DNA of 64,000 nucleotides, taken from contig DATGQD010000046.1 in assembly GCA_035304385.1 (NCBI GenBank), positions 8,949 through 72,948 on the forward strand. Reading direction: 5' to 3'. This stretch comes from ZC4RG29 sp035304385. Its GTDB lineage: Bacteria > Bacteroidota > Bacteroidia > Cytophagales > Cyclobacteriaceae. The notes below the pieces were generated by a model. The model made no database searches. It worked only from the letters and a program-made list of their open reading frames with translations, and was not told the DNA's origin. The first letter of the stretch is position 1. The number at the start of each line of letters is the position of its first letter. Position numbers and translations under genes: made by a program. Below, piece by piece: positions 36,329 to 45,524 of this stretch.

Positions 36329-37792
36329 TCACACCAACAGCAACGACAACGCCACGATCGTCAACACGGAGATGATATTGAGGATAACACCAGCCCGAAG
36401 CATGTCGATGAGTCGTATGTGGCCGCTCGCGAACAATATCGCGTTTGGGGGTGTCGAAATGGGGAGACAGAAGGCGCAGCTGGCAGCTAATGTAACGGGG
36501 ACGGCCAGGACAGCCGGATCGTAGCCCAATCCATCCGCGATGCCAAAGACGACCGGAACGAAAATCGTCGTCAGCGCAACATTGCTCATCAATTCTGTTA
36601 ACAAAAGTGCGATAGCCGCCAGGGCAAGGGTAAAAATCCACAGGTCGATTTCACCCCAGGCCGTCACACTGTCGCCAATCATCTGAATCAACCCTGACTC
36701 TTCCAAACTTCTGGCGAGGCATAACCCACCCCCGAACAGGATAAGAATACCCCAAGGCATCCTTTTCATGTCTTCCCACGAAAGCAGGAATTCGCCTTTC
36801 CTGAAGTTGATCGGAAGAGAGAACATCAACAGGCCGCCTGTCATGGCAATGAGCGTGTCATCCAGGATTTTTACACCCGCACCCGGTCCGTAGAAAATAA
36901 GAGAAAGAAAACTGTTGATATATTCCCTGAATATCCAACTGAATGCCGTGAGGCCGAAGATGACCAACACCATGCGTTCGGCTTTTGTCAGCGGTCCGAG
37001 TTCGGCCAGCCGCGCTTTGATAACGCCGGAAGATCCCCGGATGCTCTTAAGCTGGTTCGGAAAGGCAATGCGCGTGATGACCAAATAGCACAATACAAGA
37101 ACCGCAACTGCAACCGGAGCTCCGATAGTAAGCCATTCGGCAAAACTCACGTTGTCTTCATACCGTTGCTCATACAATGCCACCATTACCACATTGGGTG
37201 GTGTGCCCACGATGGTGGCCATCCCTCCTATGTTTGCTGCGTACGCGATACTCAGCATGAGTCCGGTAGCAAAGTTGCGATACCCTTTTTGCGACAGCCC
37301 CTCAGCGCCCAGCCTGTCGCTGATTAGCTGTGTTACGGATATCGCGATGGGAAGCATCATGATGGCTGTCGCGGTATTGCTGATCCACATGCTGATCAGA
37401 CCACTCGCCAGGGTGAACCCCGCGATAATCCCATCGCCACTGGTCCCCGTCATGCGGATCATGTTCAGCGCGATACGCTCATGCAACCGGTGCTTTTCAA
37501 GCGCCAAAGCGATGATGAAGCCGCCCATAAAGAGGTAGATCACCGGATTGCCGTAGGAGGATGTGGCTTCACCTACCGTTAGCACGCCGAGCAACGGCAG
37601 CAGGATCATCGGAATGAGGGCGGTCACCGCTACGTGCACAGCATCGGTCACCCACCATGTCACCATCCAGGCGGCCGTTGCCAGAACCTTGCATGCTTCC
37701 GGGCTCAGATCGGTCAGGTTGGTAAGCCCGACGTAAACCGCCGCAAACAACAACGGACCCAGAACAAGACCTTTAGCTTTCAATTGACTCAA
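36329..37792 (-). CDS. SLC13/DASS family anion symporter
   Basis: A 487-residue carrier with about eleven transmembrane segments. The two SNT-type motifs of the DASS family are visible: WISNTATAIMMLP in the first half and LTELMSNVALTTIFVP in the second; the pattern VGTPPNVVM is the adjacent substrate loop. Members move di- and tricarboxylates or sulfate with sodium. The substrate cannot be told from these motifs. It is transcribed alone, divergent from folA. Confidence 0.9.
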   Translation of the reverse strand: MSQLKAKGLVLGPLLFAAVYVGLTNLTDLSPEACKVLATAAWMVTWWVTDAVHVAVTALIPMILLPLLGVLTVGEATSSYGNPVIYLFMGGFIIALALEKHRLHERIALNMIRMTGTSGDGIIAGFTLASGLISMWISNTATAIMMLPIAISVTQLISDRLGAEGLSQKGYRNFATGLMLSIAYAANIGGMATIVGTPPNVVMVALYEQRYEDNVSFAEWLTIGAPVAVAVLVLCYLVITRIAFPNQLKSIRGSSGVIKARLAELGPLTKAERMVLVIFGLTAFSWIFREYINSFLSLIFYGPGAGVKILDDTLIAMTGGLLMFSLPINFRKGEFLLSWEDMKRMPWGILILFGGGLCLARSLEESGLIQMIGDSVTAWGEIDLWIFTLALAAIALLLTELMSNVALTTIFVPVVFGIADGLGYDPAVLAVPVTLAASCAFCLPISTPPNAILFASGHIRLIDMLRAGVILNIISVLTIVALSLLLV

Positions 37793-37918
37793 GACGCCAG
37801 AAATTTTTGCCGTTGAAAATAGAGAAGTTCTTCACTTTGACCTAATTGGCGGTGTAATTTTAGATACGTTCTCTACTTTCCGACAAATGCGCTATTTTAC
37901 GCAGTTATTGTATACTCC

Positions 37919-38440
37919 ATGATCGTCTCCCTGATTGCTGCAGTGTCACGTAACAATGTCATCGGAAAGGACAACGACCTTCCCTGGAACCTGCCGGATG
38001 ATATGAAATATTTCATGCAGACCACGAGCCGGCATCATGTGATCATGGGACGAAAAAACTACGAATCCATTCCGGAAAAATTCAGGCCGCTGCCCAGCCG
38101 GGTGAATATCGTAGTGACACGCAAGCGCGATTACGAGGCGCCGGGATGTCATGTGGTGCACTCCCTGGAAGATGCCTTTGCAATCCCGATGCAAAGCGAG
38201 CAGGAGGAAGTGTTCGTTATTGGTGGCGCCGATATATTCCGCCAATCGCTTCCCTACGCCGACCGCCTTTACCTTACCGAAATCCACGCCGAGGTTGAAG
38301 GCGACATCCTGTTTCCCGAATTCGACCGCAGCGAGTGGAAGGAATTGTCGAGGGTTCCGCATGAAGCAGATGATCGACATCGCTACCCTTTCGACTTCGT
38401 CGTGTACGAACGCCGCGACGAGCTCGCATCCCGGAATTGA
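37919..38440 (+). CDS. folA: dihydrofolate reductase
   Basis: A 173-residue NADPH-dependent enzyme regenerating tetrahydrofolate. The opening IVSLIAAVSRNNVIGKDNDLPWNLPDDMKYF contains the substrate Trp and the catalytic Asp; the cofactor motif HHVIMGRKNYESIP and the IGGADIF glycine loop are intact. Length is slightly above the common 160. The TauE-type gene begins six bases later, so both are probably cotranscribed, without an obvious functional link. Confidence 0.96.
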   Translation: MIVSLIAAVSRNNVIGKDNDLPWNLPDDMKYFMQTTSRHHVIMGRKNYESIPEKFRPLPSRVNIVVTRKRDYEAPGCHVVHSLEDAFAIPMQSEQEEVFVIGGADIFRQSLPYADRLYLTEIHAEVEGDILFPEFDRSEWKELSRVPHEADDRHRYPFDFVVYERRDELASRN

Positions 38441-38446
38441 CACCAT

Positions 38447-39202
38447 ATGGAGTTTTACCATTACCCCATCATAATTGCCGTTGGTATCCTTTCGGGATTC
38501 ATTAATACGCTGGCAGGCGGCGGATCCCTCATCACGCTGCCGTTACTCATTTTCCTGTTCGACCTCCCCGGCAGTGTAGCCAATGCCACTAACCGTATTG
38601 CCGTCCTTGCTCAAAGCGGGCTCGCAACGGCAGGGTTTCGCAGCAAGGGGGTTGTGTTGCCCACCCCTTACGTTTACTACCTGGCAGGAGCGGCCGTAGT
38701 AGGCGGACTGATTGGCGCCAACCTGGCCATCGCGATCAGCGATCAGCTATTCAATCGCATACTCGCCGTGATGATGGTGGTGATTGTCGTGCTCACCGTA
38801 CGGAACCACAATCGCACTCAGGCTGCTGGCAATGAAAACCTCAGCCTCACCAGCAAGATCATCGGCACGATTGCATTTCTGTTCATCGGTATTTATGGGG
38901 GTTTCCTTCAAGCGGGCATAGGATTTTTCCTTATAGCATTGTTCAACGGCTTTCACCGGTTCAACCTGGTGGTAACCAACTATATCAAGGTGTTCCTGGT
39001 CCTGCTACTGGGTATAGTTTCCGTTACGGTATTTGCATTTGCAGGAGAGATACGCTGGGAATATGGAATCCTCCTTGCCGTCGGTCAGGGGATCGGAGGC
39101 TGGTACTCGAGCCGGTGGTCGGTGACCCGGGGTGAGAAATGGGTAAAGCGCGTGCTCGTTGTGATGGTGATCGTTATGGCCGTCAAGCTCTGGTTCTTCT
39201 AA
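38447..39202 (+). CDS. TauE/SafE family permease
   Basis: A 251-residue membrane protein with about eight helices. The first half carries GFINTLAGGGSLITLPLL and the second the matching FLQAGIGFFLIALFNGF, the repeated family motif. TauE/SafE proteins export sulfite, sulfoacetate or other small anions. The substrate is unknown here. Directly downstream of folA. Confidence 0.92.
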   Translation: MEFYHYPIIIAVGILSGFINTLAGGGSLITLPLLIFLFDLPGSVANATNRIAVLAQSGLATAGFRSKGVVLPTPYVYYLAGAAVVGGLIGANLAIAISDQLFNRILAVMMVVIVVLTVRNHNRTQAAGNENLSLTSKIIGTIAFLFIGIYGGFLQAGIGFFLIALFNGFHRFNLVVTNYIKVFLVLLLGIVSVTVFAFAGEIRWEYGILLAVGQGIGGWYSSRWSVTRGEKWVKRVLVVMVIVMAVKLWFF

Positions 39203-39207
39203 GCGGC

Positions 39208-40083
39208 CTACAGGCTCGTGGCGTTGAACGTATCGCCCTGGCGTATATCACCCGTTTCGAAGCCCTTCTTGAACCATCGCATACGTTGCTCTGAGGTGCC
39301 GTGCGTAAATGAGTCGGGCGTTACATACCCTTGCGATTGCATCTGCAGCCGATCATCACCGATCGCACTTGCGGCGCCCAACGCTTCCTCAATGTCACCT
39401 GATTCCAGGATGTTTTTTGATCGCTGCGCGTGGTGTGCCCATACGCCGGCAAGGAAATCGGCCTGAAGTTCAAGGCGAACGGACAGTTGATTGTACTCCT
39501 CTTCGCTCATCTGTCCGCGCGCGGCATGTACCTTATCTATAATACCCAACAAGTACTGAATGTGGTGGCCCACTTCATGTGCGACAACATAGGCCTGGGC
39601 AAAATCTCCCGGTGCCTCAAAACGGCGTTGCAATTCATTGAAGAAACTCAAATCGATATACAGTTTTTCATCGGCGCTGCAGTAAAACGGTCCGGTGGCC
39701 GCGCTTGCATGTCCGCACGCCGAACGCACGCTCCCGGAAAACAAGACCAGTGTGGGTTCACGATACCCGTCGAGCAAACTGTTCCATACATCTTCGGTGT
39801 CGGCCAGCACCACAGCCGTAAATTCCGCGAGCTGCTCTTCCTCCGGCGAAGGCGTGTATGTAGTCCCCTGTTCTACTCCCAGACCTCCACCACTTCCCGA
39901 GATTTCCTGGAGTAGCGCCAGTGGATTCTTTCCTATCAACAGACTGACGACAACAATAATGGCGACGACACCGAGACCACCTTTGGTGAGCATGCCGCCC
40001 ATCAGCCCACCAGGCAGTCCTGACCCACCACGGCCGCGCTGGTCGCTGACGTTGGTACTTTTTCTTCTTCCTTGCCACCGCAT
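39208..40083 (-). CDS. neutral zinc metallopeptidase (YpfJ/KPN_02809 family)
   Basis: About 291 residues. The start at 40083 is preferred because the family begins with the MRWQGRRKSTNVSDQRG motif; an ATG nine codons upstream has no family support. One transmembrane helix (VVAIIVVVSLLIG) near residue 45 anchors it, and the zinc site is AHEVGHHIQ (HExxH). The family is conserved from Proteobacteria to Bacteroidota but its substrate is unknown. It is transcribed toward the convergent TauE gene, five bases away. Confidence 0.92.
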   Translation of the reverse strand: MRWQGRRKSTNVSDQRGRGGSGLPGGLMGGMLTKGGLGVVAIIVVVSLLIGKNPLALLQEISGSGGGLGVEQGTTYTPSPEEEQLAEFTAVVLADTEDVWNSLLDGYREPTLVLFSGSVRSACGHASAATGPFYCSADEKLYIDLSFFNELQRRFEAPGDFAQAYVVAHEVGHHIQYLLGIIDKVHAARGQMSEEEYNQLSVRLELQADFLAGVWAHHAQRSKNILESGDIEEALGAASAIGDDRLQMQSQGYVTPDSFTHGTSEQRMRWFKKGFETGDIRQGDTFNATSL

Positions 40084-40152
40084 AAAAACAGGGTTTGATT
40101 GCCTATACAATTTAGGCTAAAGGCATGTGAGAAACAGCATCGACTCGAATTT

Positions 40153-40923
40153 TTACAAACGCCGGACGCCCATGCCCCCGTCGGCATGGATGACCTGCCC
40201 TGTGGCGTAGGGCAGGCCGCCCTCGGCAAGCACGAGCGCAATGGCGCCAATGTCGTCAGGCGTTCCCCATCGCTTCTCTACGGTAAGCCCCTCCGCAATC
40301 AGTTTGTCGTACTTTTCCCTAACGCCCGCCGTCATGTCGGTTTCGACAATACCGGGCTGGATTTCATATACGGGTATGTTTTCGTCGCCCAGTCGCGCGG
40401 CAAACAGCTTGGTCATCATCGCCAGGCCGGCCTTGGCCATGCAATATTCTCCCCGGTTAATGGAGACAACCGAGGCAGAAATCGACGTAATGGTAATAAT
40501 ACAGGGGGTATACGTCGGATCCGCCTTTTTCTCTGTTATCATCTTCTTCACAACGCGCTGGGATAGAAAGAAGGTACCCTTGAGGTTGATATTCATCACA
40601 TAGTCGAAGCCCTCTTCATCCAAGTCCAGCATGTCTACCCGCTTCTTCGGCGCAACGCCGGCGTTGTTGATCAGCACATCGATCCGACCAAGCGATTGCC
40701 AGGCACAATGTATAATACGATCCCGATCCTGCGCGCTACCGATGTCCCCCTGGCAATAGCTTACTTTCACCCCCATTTCGCTGAGTTCTTTGAGGACGTC
40801 CTGCACGTCTTCCTGCTGACGCACACCATTCAGGGCAAGGTTATAACCTTTGCCCGCGAGGCTTTTGGCGATACCCAGACCGATGCCCCGGGTACCTCCG
40901 GTGATGAGGGCTGTTCTTTTCAC
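40153..40923 (-). CDS. SDR oxidoreductase (3-ketoacyl-ACP reductase-like)
   Basis: A 256-residue short-chain dehydrogenase. NADP-binding motif is TGGTRGIGLG, the NNAG motif follows, and the catalytic set Ser-Tyr-Lys is in SISASVV...YCMAKAG. It is often annotated as FabG-like, but its operon suggests a sugar role: it is the last gene of the SSS-GH88-OYE-SDR run, with a four-base overlap to the preceding gene. It might reduce a keto-uronate in the way KduD does, or another keto sugar. That is inference from context. Confidence 0.88.
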   Translation of the reverse strand: MKRTALITGGTRGIGLGIAKSLAGKGYNLALNGVRQQEDVQDVLKELSEMGVKVSYCQGDIGSAQDRDRIIHCAWQSLGRIDVLINNAGVAPKKRVDMLDLDEEGFDYVMNINLKGTFFLSQRVVKKMITEKKADPTYTPCIITITSISASVVSINRGEYCMAKAGLAMMTKLFAARLGDENIPVYEIQPGIVETDMTAGVREKYDKLIAEGLTVEKRWGTPDDIGAIALVLAEGGLPYATGQVIHADGGMGVRRL

Positions 40924-42371
40924 GAGGTTTTCAATTCTTTTAACGTTGCAGCTTCAGGAAGCGCTTTGTAGAACGGATCGAGGGGAAAACATCCCGAGAT
41001 CATTCCGTTTCGGGGCGCGGTGGTACAATCGGAAAACGTTCTGCACAGCCGGTCGCGGCGCAATTTCCTGCCCTCCAACACATCGGCCGGCAAGTCGGGG
41101 TAAGACAACACCATCCTTCCCAGGCCGACAAAGTCAGCCATGTCCTGCGCTATCACAGGCTGACCGACATGGGGCAGCCATTCCTGCAGGTACGAGTACG
41201 CCGAACCGACGATTGTCAATCCGGGAAAAGCGCGCTTCACCTCCGCCGTCGCTCGTATCTGTCGCGCCACACCCACTAGTGGATCTTCCGGCGGCTGATA
41301 TCCATCCGAGGGAGGAAATAATGCAGGGCGCTGTATGTGCGGATTGTAATACGGGCTCCCCGCCGTAATGCAAACCAGGTTTATATCCAGGTTCTGAAGC
41401 GTTTCAAGAAATCGCAACGGCTCTGTCAGGTCATACGCTGCATCATTTCCGGGTCCACCGAACGCGAAGGGATAATCCTGACCATACGCTTCCGGCATGC
41501 CCAGGTCGTCCGGACCTTTTTTAAAAGGGATCCAGTCAAACACACTTAGTCGAACCGCAATGTCAAGACCAGACGTCTCCGCCCGTATCCCTTCGACAAT
41601 AGAAGTCAGGAACCGCATCCGGTTCTCCAGGGTGCCGCCGTATCGGCCTTCGCGGTGTACGGAAGAAAGAAACTCGTGGCCGAGGTAGCCGTGACAATGT
41701 TTGACATCGACGAACTGAAATCCCGCCTCCGCCGCCTGCCGCGCAGCGCGGACAAAGTCTTCAATAAGATAGTCGATGTCGCTATCGCTCATCACCGGAT
41801 AATCTTCACCCAATCCAAACCGCGCGTCCAGCAACGGGTGATGGTAAAGAATGCGTGGCTCCATCCTTTTTTTGTCGTTCGGCTTACAAAATCGCCCCGA
41901 GTGCGTGAGTTGCAGACCGACAAGCAAGTCATTTAAATTCTCATAGCGCTCCTCATGATCGCGGATGAGGTCTTCAAACAGCCGTTTGAAGTCGTCGAGG
42001 TTCTTATCGTTCATGACGAGCTGGTTGGGATTGGCCCGGCCGTCATGCCGAACGGCCACCGCTTCACATCCCCACAACAACTTCGCTCCACTGATGGCAA
42101 AATGATGCCACCGCCGCCGGGTAAACTCCGTAGGTTTGCCGTCAGGAGTACCGTCCCATCCTTCCATCGGCAGAATGCAAAACCGGTTTCCAAGGTTTCG
42201 GCCTGAAGGAAGCGCATACGACTGCCCAAATACCGACGGAGATTTTAGGGTGCCGTCAAACGGAAGGTCCGCGCCTACTGACGCAGCGTATGCAACAAAA
42301 TCACTCGCTGTCTTTAGCTGCGCGATTCGTTTATACTTCGGTTTGTGTTTCGTGGTCATCCTGTCTTTCAA
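40920..42371 (-). CDS. Old Yellow Enzyme-family NADH:flavin oxidoreductase
   Basis: A 483-residue FMN-dependent ene-reductase with the TIM-barrel OYE fold. Motifs include FCILPMEGWDG, LLVGLQLTHSGRF (the His for substrate binding), FQFVDVKHCHGYLGHEF and QDMADFVGLGRMVLSYPDLP. It is longer than most OYEs through insertions in the middle. OYEs reduce activated C=C bonds. In this operon, coupled by four-base overlaps to a GH88 hydrolase and an SDR, the likely job is handling an unsaturated or enone sugar intermediate, but no such pathway is known to me. Confidence 0.9.
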   Translation of the reverse strand: MKDRMTTKHKPKYKRIAQLKTASDFVAYAASVGADLPFDGTLKSPSVFGQSYALPSGRNLGNRFCILPMEGWDGTPDGKPTEFTRRRWHHFAISGAKLLWGCEAVAVRHDGRANPNQLVMNDKNLDDFKRLFEDLIRDHEERYENLNDLLVGLQLTHSGRFCKPNDKKRMEPRILYHHPLLDARFGLGEDYPVMSDSDIDYLIEDFVRAARQAAEAGFQFVDVKHCHGYLGHEFLSSVHREGRYGGTLENRMRFLTSIVEGIRAETSGLDIAVRLSVFDWIPFKKGPDDLGMPEAYGQDYPFAFGGPGNDAAYDLTEPLRFLETLQNLDINLVCITAGSPYYNPHIQRPALFPPSDGYQPPEDPLVGVARQIRATAEVKRAFPGLTIVGSAYSYLQEWLPHVGQPVIAQDMADFVGLGRMVLSYPDLPADVLEGRKLRRDRLCRTFSDCTTAPRNGMISGCFPLDPFYKALPEAATLKELKTS

Positions 42372-43735
42372 CCTTCAGCGATTCCGCCGAAGAAAGTATA
42401 ATAAGGTTCGTTGTTCAAGAGCCGATGGAGGTACAGCACAACTTCACGCGCGTGATAGTCGCCCCACATGCTGGACTCTCCGCACGGAATGCTTTTTCCC
42501 TCAGGTATATGATCCCAGCCGTTAGGCCTGTGATAAACGGAATGGAGGATCAGCCCCTCATGGTCTTCCTGCTCAGAAAGATAAGGCGGTTGCAGCAGCG
42601 TACGCACTACGGACAATCCGGCCTGAAAGTATTTCTCTCCGGCAGCCTTGTCGGTCGTCCCCAGGTATTTACCCAGGCGCAGCAGCCCTTGCGCCGCAAT
42701 GGCTGCTGCGGAACTGTCTACGGGTTCATGAGGATTTTCAGGATCTGAAACGCGGTCATAGCGTGGATCAAGGCGATGGAGTTCAGGTGCGCCGGTATCC
42801 CAGTAGGGTATCCCGTCTTTGCAGGTGTGTTCAATGTAAAAGTCGCACGTAGCCCGCGCTGCCTTGAGACACATGGCGATGATCTCGTCGCTGGCATAAG
42901 AAGGAAATGCTGCCAGAAATTCCAGCTCCTCGGCAAATCCGCACATCGCCCATGCCAGGCCTCGTGTCCACGTGGTAAAGCCGCTATATCCTTGCTGCGC
43001 GTTGGGACAGCGATAGTTGCCGTCATTGACATTGAAGATGCTTTCATGCGCAGTGCGTCCCCGGACATCATACGCATCACGTCCCTCGCCATAGTATACT
43101 GAATACTGCGCCGTAGCCACAAGGTGTTGGATGGCGCGTCCTGCCAGGGATATCTTCCTGTCGTTCTCACCCATGAGTACATGGCCAAGGGCCTCGGCAA
43201 GCATCAGGATCCGACACGAGCGGATGGTATCCACAAACAGAGAATGCGGTCCATTGAATGAATACATGTAGCCTCCATCCGGAAGTGCAGTCCATCGCAT
43301 ACCCTGAACCGCCCCGCTCACCCGCAATGCCAGCGTGTAGAAGTCGGCCTCCCGTTCGTTGTACGGTACCTTTCCTTCGTTCATCAGCCGAAGCAGGTTG
43401 CCATACGTGCTGACGTTGTTGAAGCCGTGGTCATGCACACCCTGATGGGTAAGGTGCGGAGCCATACGCTCGGTGGTATGCCGTCGCCCCAGGTTCAGAA
43501 AGAATTCGTCTCCGGTGGCGTCGTATTGAAGGAGTGCCGAACCGTATTGAAACCCCTGGGTCCATTCCGTCCAGCCGCGAGTCGTATACTTACCCTTTAC
43601 CGTAAAGACGGGGGCCCCGGACGCCGGGTCCCACGATTTTTCGATCGCCCGGATCTTATTCCCGGACAATTCCCAGAACCTGGTAATGGCTTGTTTGAGC
43701 TGTTCAGGCTTTAATGTTGTGTCGACTACCATCAA
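42368..43735 (-). CDS. glycoside hydrolase family 88 (unsaturated glucuronyl hydrolase)
   Basis: A 455-residue alpha/alpha-barrel hydrolase. The acid pair of GH88 is present: Asp102 in HDHGF and Asp169 in SLFVDT. WTRGLAWAMCGF, DSSAAAIAAQGLL and the closing GESSMWGDY are family landmarks. GH88 enzymes hydrate and release the 4,5-unsaturated uronic acid that polysaccharide lyases leave on oligosaccharides. No signal peptide, so it acts on imported oligosaccharides in the cytoplasm. No polysaccharide lyase or SusCD pair is near. Overlaps by four bases with both neighbours. Confidence 0.9.
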   Translation of the reverse strand: MMVVDTTLKPEQLKQAITRFWELSGNKIRAIEKSWDPASGAPVFTVKGKYTTRGWTEWTQGFQYGSALLQYDATGDEFFLNLGRRHTTERMAPHLTHQGVHDHGFNNVSTYGNLLRLMNEGKVPYNEREADFYTLALRVSGAVQGMRWTALPDGGYMYSFNGPHSLFVDTIRSCRILMLAEALGHVLMGENDRKISLAGRAIQHLVATAQYSVYYGEGRDAYDVRGRTAHESIFNVNDGNYRCPNAQQGYSGFTTWTRGLAWAMCGFAEELEFLAAFPSYASDEIIAMCLKAARATCDFYIEHTCKDGIPYWDTGAPELHRLDPRYDRVSDPENPHEPVDSSAAAIAAQGLLRLGKYLGTTDKAAGEKYFQAGLSVVRTLLQPPYLSEQEDHEGLILHSVYHRPNGWDHIPEGKSIPCGESSMWGDYHAREVVLYLHRLLNNEPYYTFFGGIAEG

Positions 43736-45159
43736 TTTTTCAACGTATTAGATGCAGTTACCACTTTCACCCTTCGTGCATGCCAGCCCGCTATCGCCAG
43801 CGTGGAAACGAGCATGAACCCGTATAACAGGATATCAAGATTCAGCGCGCCCACCCTCATCGGCAGGACGCCAATTGTAGCCAGGAAAATGACGAGCAGG
43901 GAAAGGGCGGAAATAAAGATAACGGCACGCGGAGGCCGTTCGAACGTGACCGCACAAAGTACGATCGGTGCCATCATCGCCGTGCCGGTAAAGCTGAGGC
44001 GCGCCAGCAGCGCAAGTTGGTCGCTCATATACACCGAGAATATGAGGACCACTACTGAAAAGACGAATATCCCGATACGGGTATAGCGCATGACGACGTG
44101 ATCGTCACCTCTGAGCAACGATCTTAACTCACTGCCAAGTGCAAATATCTGTGCGTTGGTGGTCGACAAACACGCAGCGAAAAGCCCGACCACAGCCAGT
44201 GCGGCTACCGGGTTGGGCTGATCCCATAGCAATGCCGATGCGATAAACTCCGACGTTGCAGCGTCGGGATATTTAATTGCTCCGTACAAGCCGATAAAAA
44301 CAGTCGGCAGGATTACAAGTATCGCAAAGATTCCCACAGCATAGGCCATACGGTGCACACCCCTCAAATCCTGCATCACAACCAATCGTGTAGTAAGCTG
44401 AGGTTGGGTTACCGGAATCATCATAATGGCGATGGTCGACCCGATCAGAAACTGGATCGTGAACAAGCCATTAGGGCCCGGAAGGGAGAGTAATGCAGGA
44501 TTGGTCTCTTCCAGCCTTTCGAATGTAGCGGTCAGCCCTCCCGCAAGGTCGAGGCAATAGATCCCGATGATCCAGATCACAAGGAGTAGCAAGAGGGCCT
44601 GGATAGCATCGCTGAAAACAATAGCTTTAAGTCCTCCGATCTCAGCATATATCAACATAATGATTACGATAATCACCGACCAGCCCCAATCGGGTAATGC
44701 ATCAGGGATTGTGGCGTCGAGGAAGATAGAGATCCCGCGTATCTGAATGGCAACGTAGGGCACGAGAAAAATGAACGCCGCGATAAAGAAGAGGTAACCC
44801 GCCCACGGCGTACCGAAGCATGCACTCATGAGACCCGACACGCCCTTGAATCCCGTTGTCTTTGCACGCTTGCGCAGCTTGTAGCCAAACCACAAAATAA
44901 AGAACACCATCACCCCATCGGAGAAGGCGAGGAAGATCCAGGCGCCTACGCCGTGGTTGCGAAAGAAATCAGGCATGCCCTGAAATGTGAAGGCGCTGAA
45001 CAAGGCCGCAGCAAATGTCAGGAAGCCCAGGATTGCCCCAATGTTCGATCCCGCAAGCATGAACTCGTCGGATGTCCTATTCCTTTTGTACGACTTAACC
45101 GACGCGGCGATGAGCAGGGCAATGAAGATTGCGAAGAAGAAGATCAACCATCCCGTCAT
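43732..45159 (-). CDS. sodium:solute symporter (SSS family)
   Basis: A 475-residue transporter with about 13 transmembrane segments. Features are the SDEFMLAGSNIGA opening typical of SSS carriers, GGLKAIVFSDAIQALLLL, and VTQPQLTTRLVVMQD around the first half-end. It takes up a solute with sodium. As the operon codes for GH88, OYE and SDR enzymes, the solute could be an unsaturated or modified uronide. A small two-helix protein gene precedes it by five bases, the arrangement known from SSS plus DUF3311 pairs. Confidence 0.91.
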   Translation of the reverse strand: MTGWLIFFFAIFIALLIAASVKSYKRNRTSDEFMLAGSNIGAILGFLTFAAALFSAFTFQGMPDFFRNHGVGAWIFLAFSDGVMVFFILWFGYKLRKRAKTTGFKGVSGLMSACFGTPWAGYLFFIAAFIFLVPYVAIQIRGISIFLDATIPDALPDWGWSVIIVIIMLIYAEIGGLKAIVFSDAIQALLLLLVIWIIGIYCLDLAGGLTATFERLEETNPALLSLPGPNGLFTIQFLIGSTIAIMMIPVTQPQLTTRLVVMQDLRGVHRMAYAVGIFAILVILPTVFIGLYGAIKYPDAATSEFIASALLWDQPNPVAALAVVGLFAACLSTTNAQIFALGSELRSLLRGDDHVVMRYTRIGIFVFSVVVLIFSVYMSDQLALLARLSFTGTAMMAPIVLCAVTFERPPRAVIFISALSLLVIFLATIGVLPMRVGALNLDILLYGFMLVSTLAIAGWHARRVKVVTASNTLKN

Positions 45160-45164
45160 ATCAC

Positions 45165-45359
45165 TCAGTCGTCATGGTGAGGAAAATAGCGGGCGCCCAG
45201 ATAGGTCAGGAGCACGAGCACACCGGTGAGGAATATGCCGGTCCAGAGCACATACGGAAGCGACAACAGCTTCGGCTTAATGACACCGGGGGTGAACACC
45301 ACGCCGTAAGCCACAACAATGCAGACGACGGCGAGCGTGACGAGAAGTTTCCATTTCAT
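45165..45359 (-). CDS. small two-helix membrane protein (DUF3311-like SSS partner)
   Basis: About 64 residues with two transmembrane helices (LLVTLAVVCIVVAYGVVFTP and VLWTGIFLTGVLVLLTYLGA) and a short charged end (FPHHDD). The start at 45359 is favoured because the 22 upstream codons are polar and unlike the family. Small two-helix proteins of this kind, such as DUF3311, precede SSS symporters and are thought to assist them. It is five bases upstream of the symporter start. Confidence 0.72.
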   Translation of the reverse strand: MKWKLLVTLAVVCIVVAYGVVFTPGVIKPKLLSLPYVLWTGIFLTGVLVLLTYLGARYFPHHDD

Positions 45360-45407
45360 AGGATTGGGGATCAGGTAAAGGCGAATATGGATAATTTCAA
45401 ACGATTT

Positions 45408-45415
45408 CAAAGGTA
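45408..45415 (-). promoter_or_regulatory. TACCTTTG -7 box for the GH88 operon
   Basis: The minus strand reads TACCTTTG, an exact TAnnTTTG match, 48 bases before the likely start of the small membrane protein gene. No TTG lies at the usual distance upstream. It would drive the five-gene operon. Confidence 0.45.
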
Positions 45416-45477
45416 AATTCCGCACCGTTTGATCTCATACGCAACTGCGCATGAAACCAGTACCGACAGATTAGCCA

Positions 45478-45508
45478 TTGGACATTGATCCGACAGGTCT
45501 TACCTTTC
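45478..45508 (+). promoter_or_regulatory. TTG-N20-TACCTTTC promoter candidate
   Basis: TTG at 45478-45480 and TACCTTTC at 45501-45508 are spaced by 20 bases, close to the Bacteroidota -33/-7 layout, and the start codon of the following gene is only 16 bases downstream. The last base of the -7 box differs from the consensus. Confidence 0.4.
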
Positions 45509-45524
45509 CGGCTCAATAGCCCCC

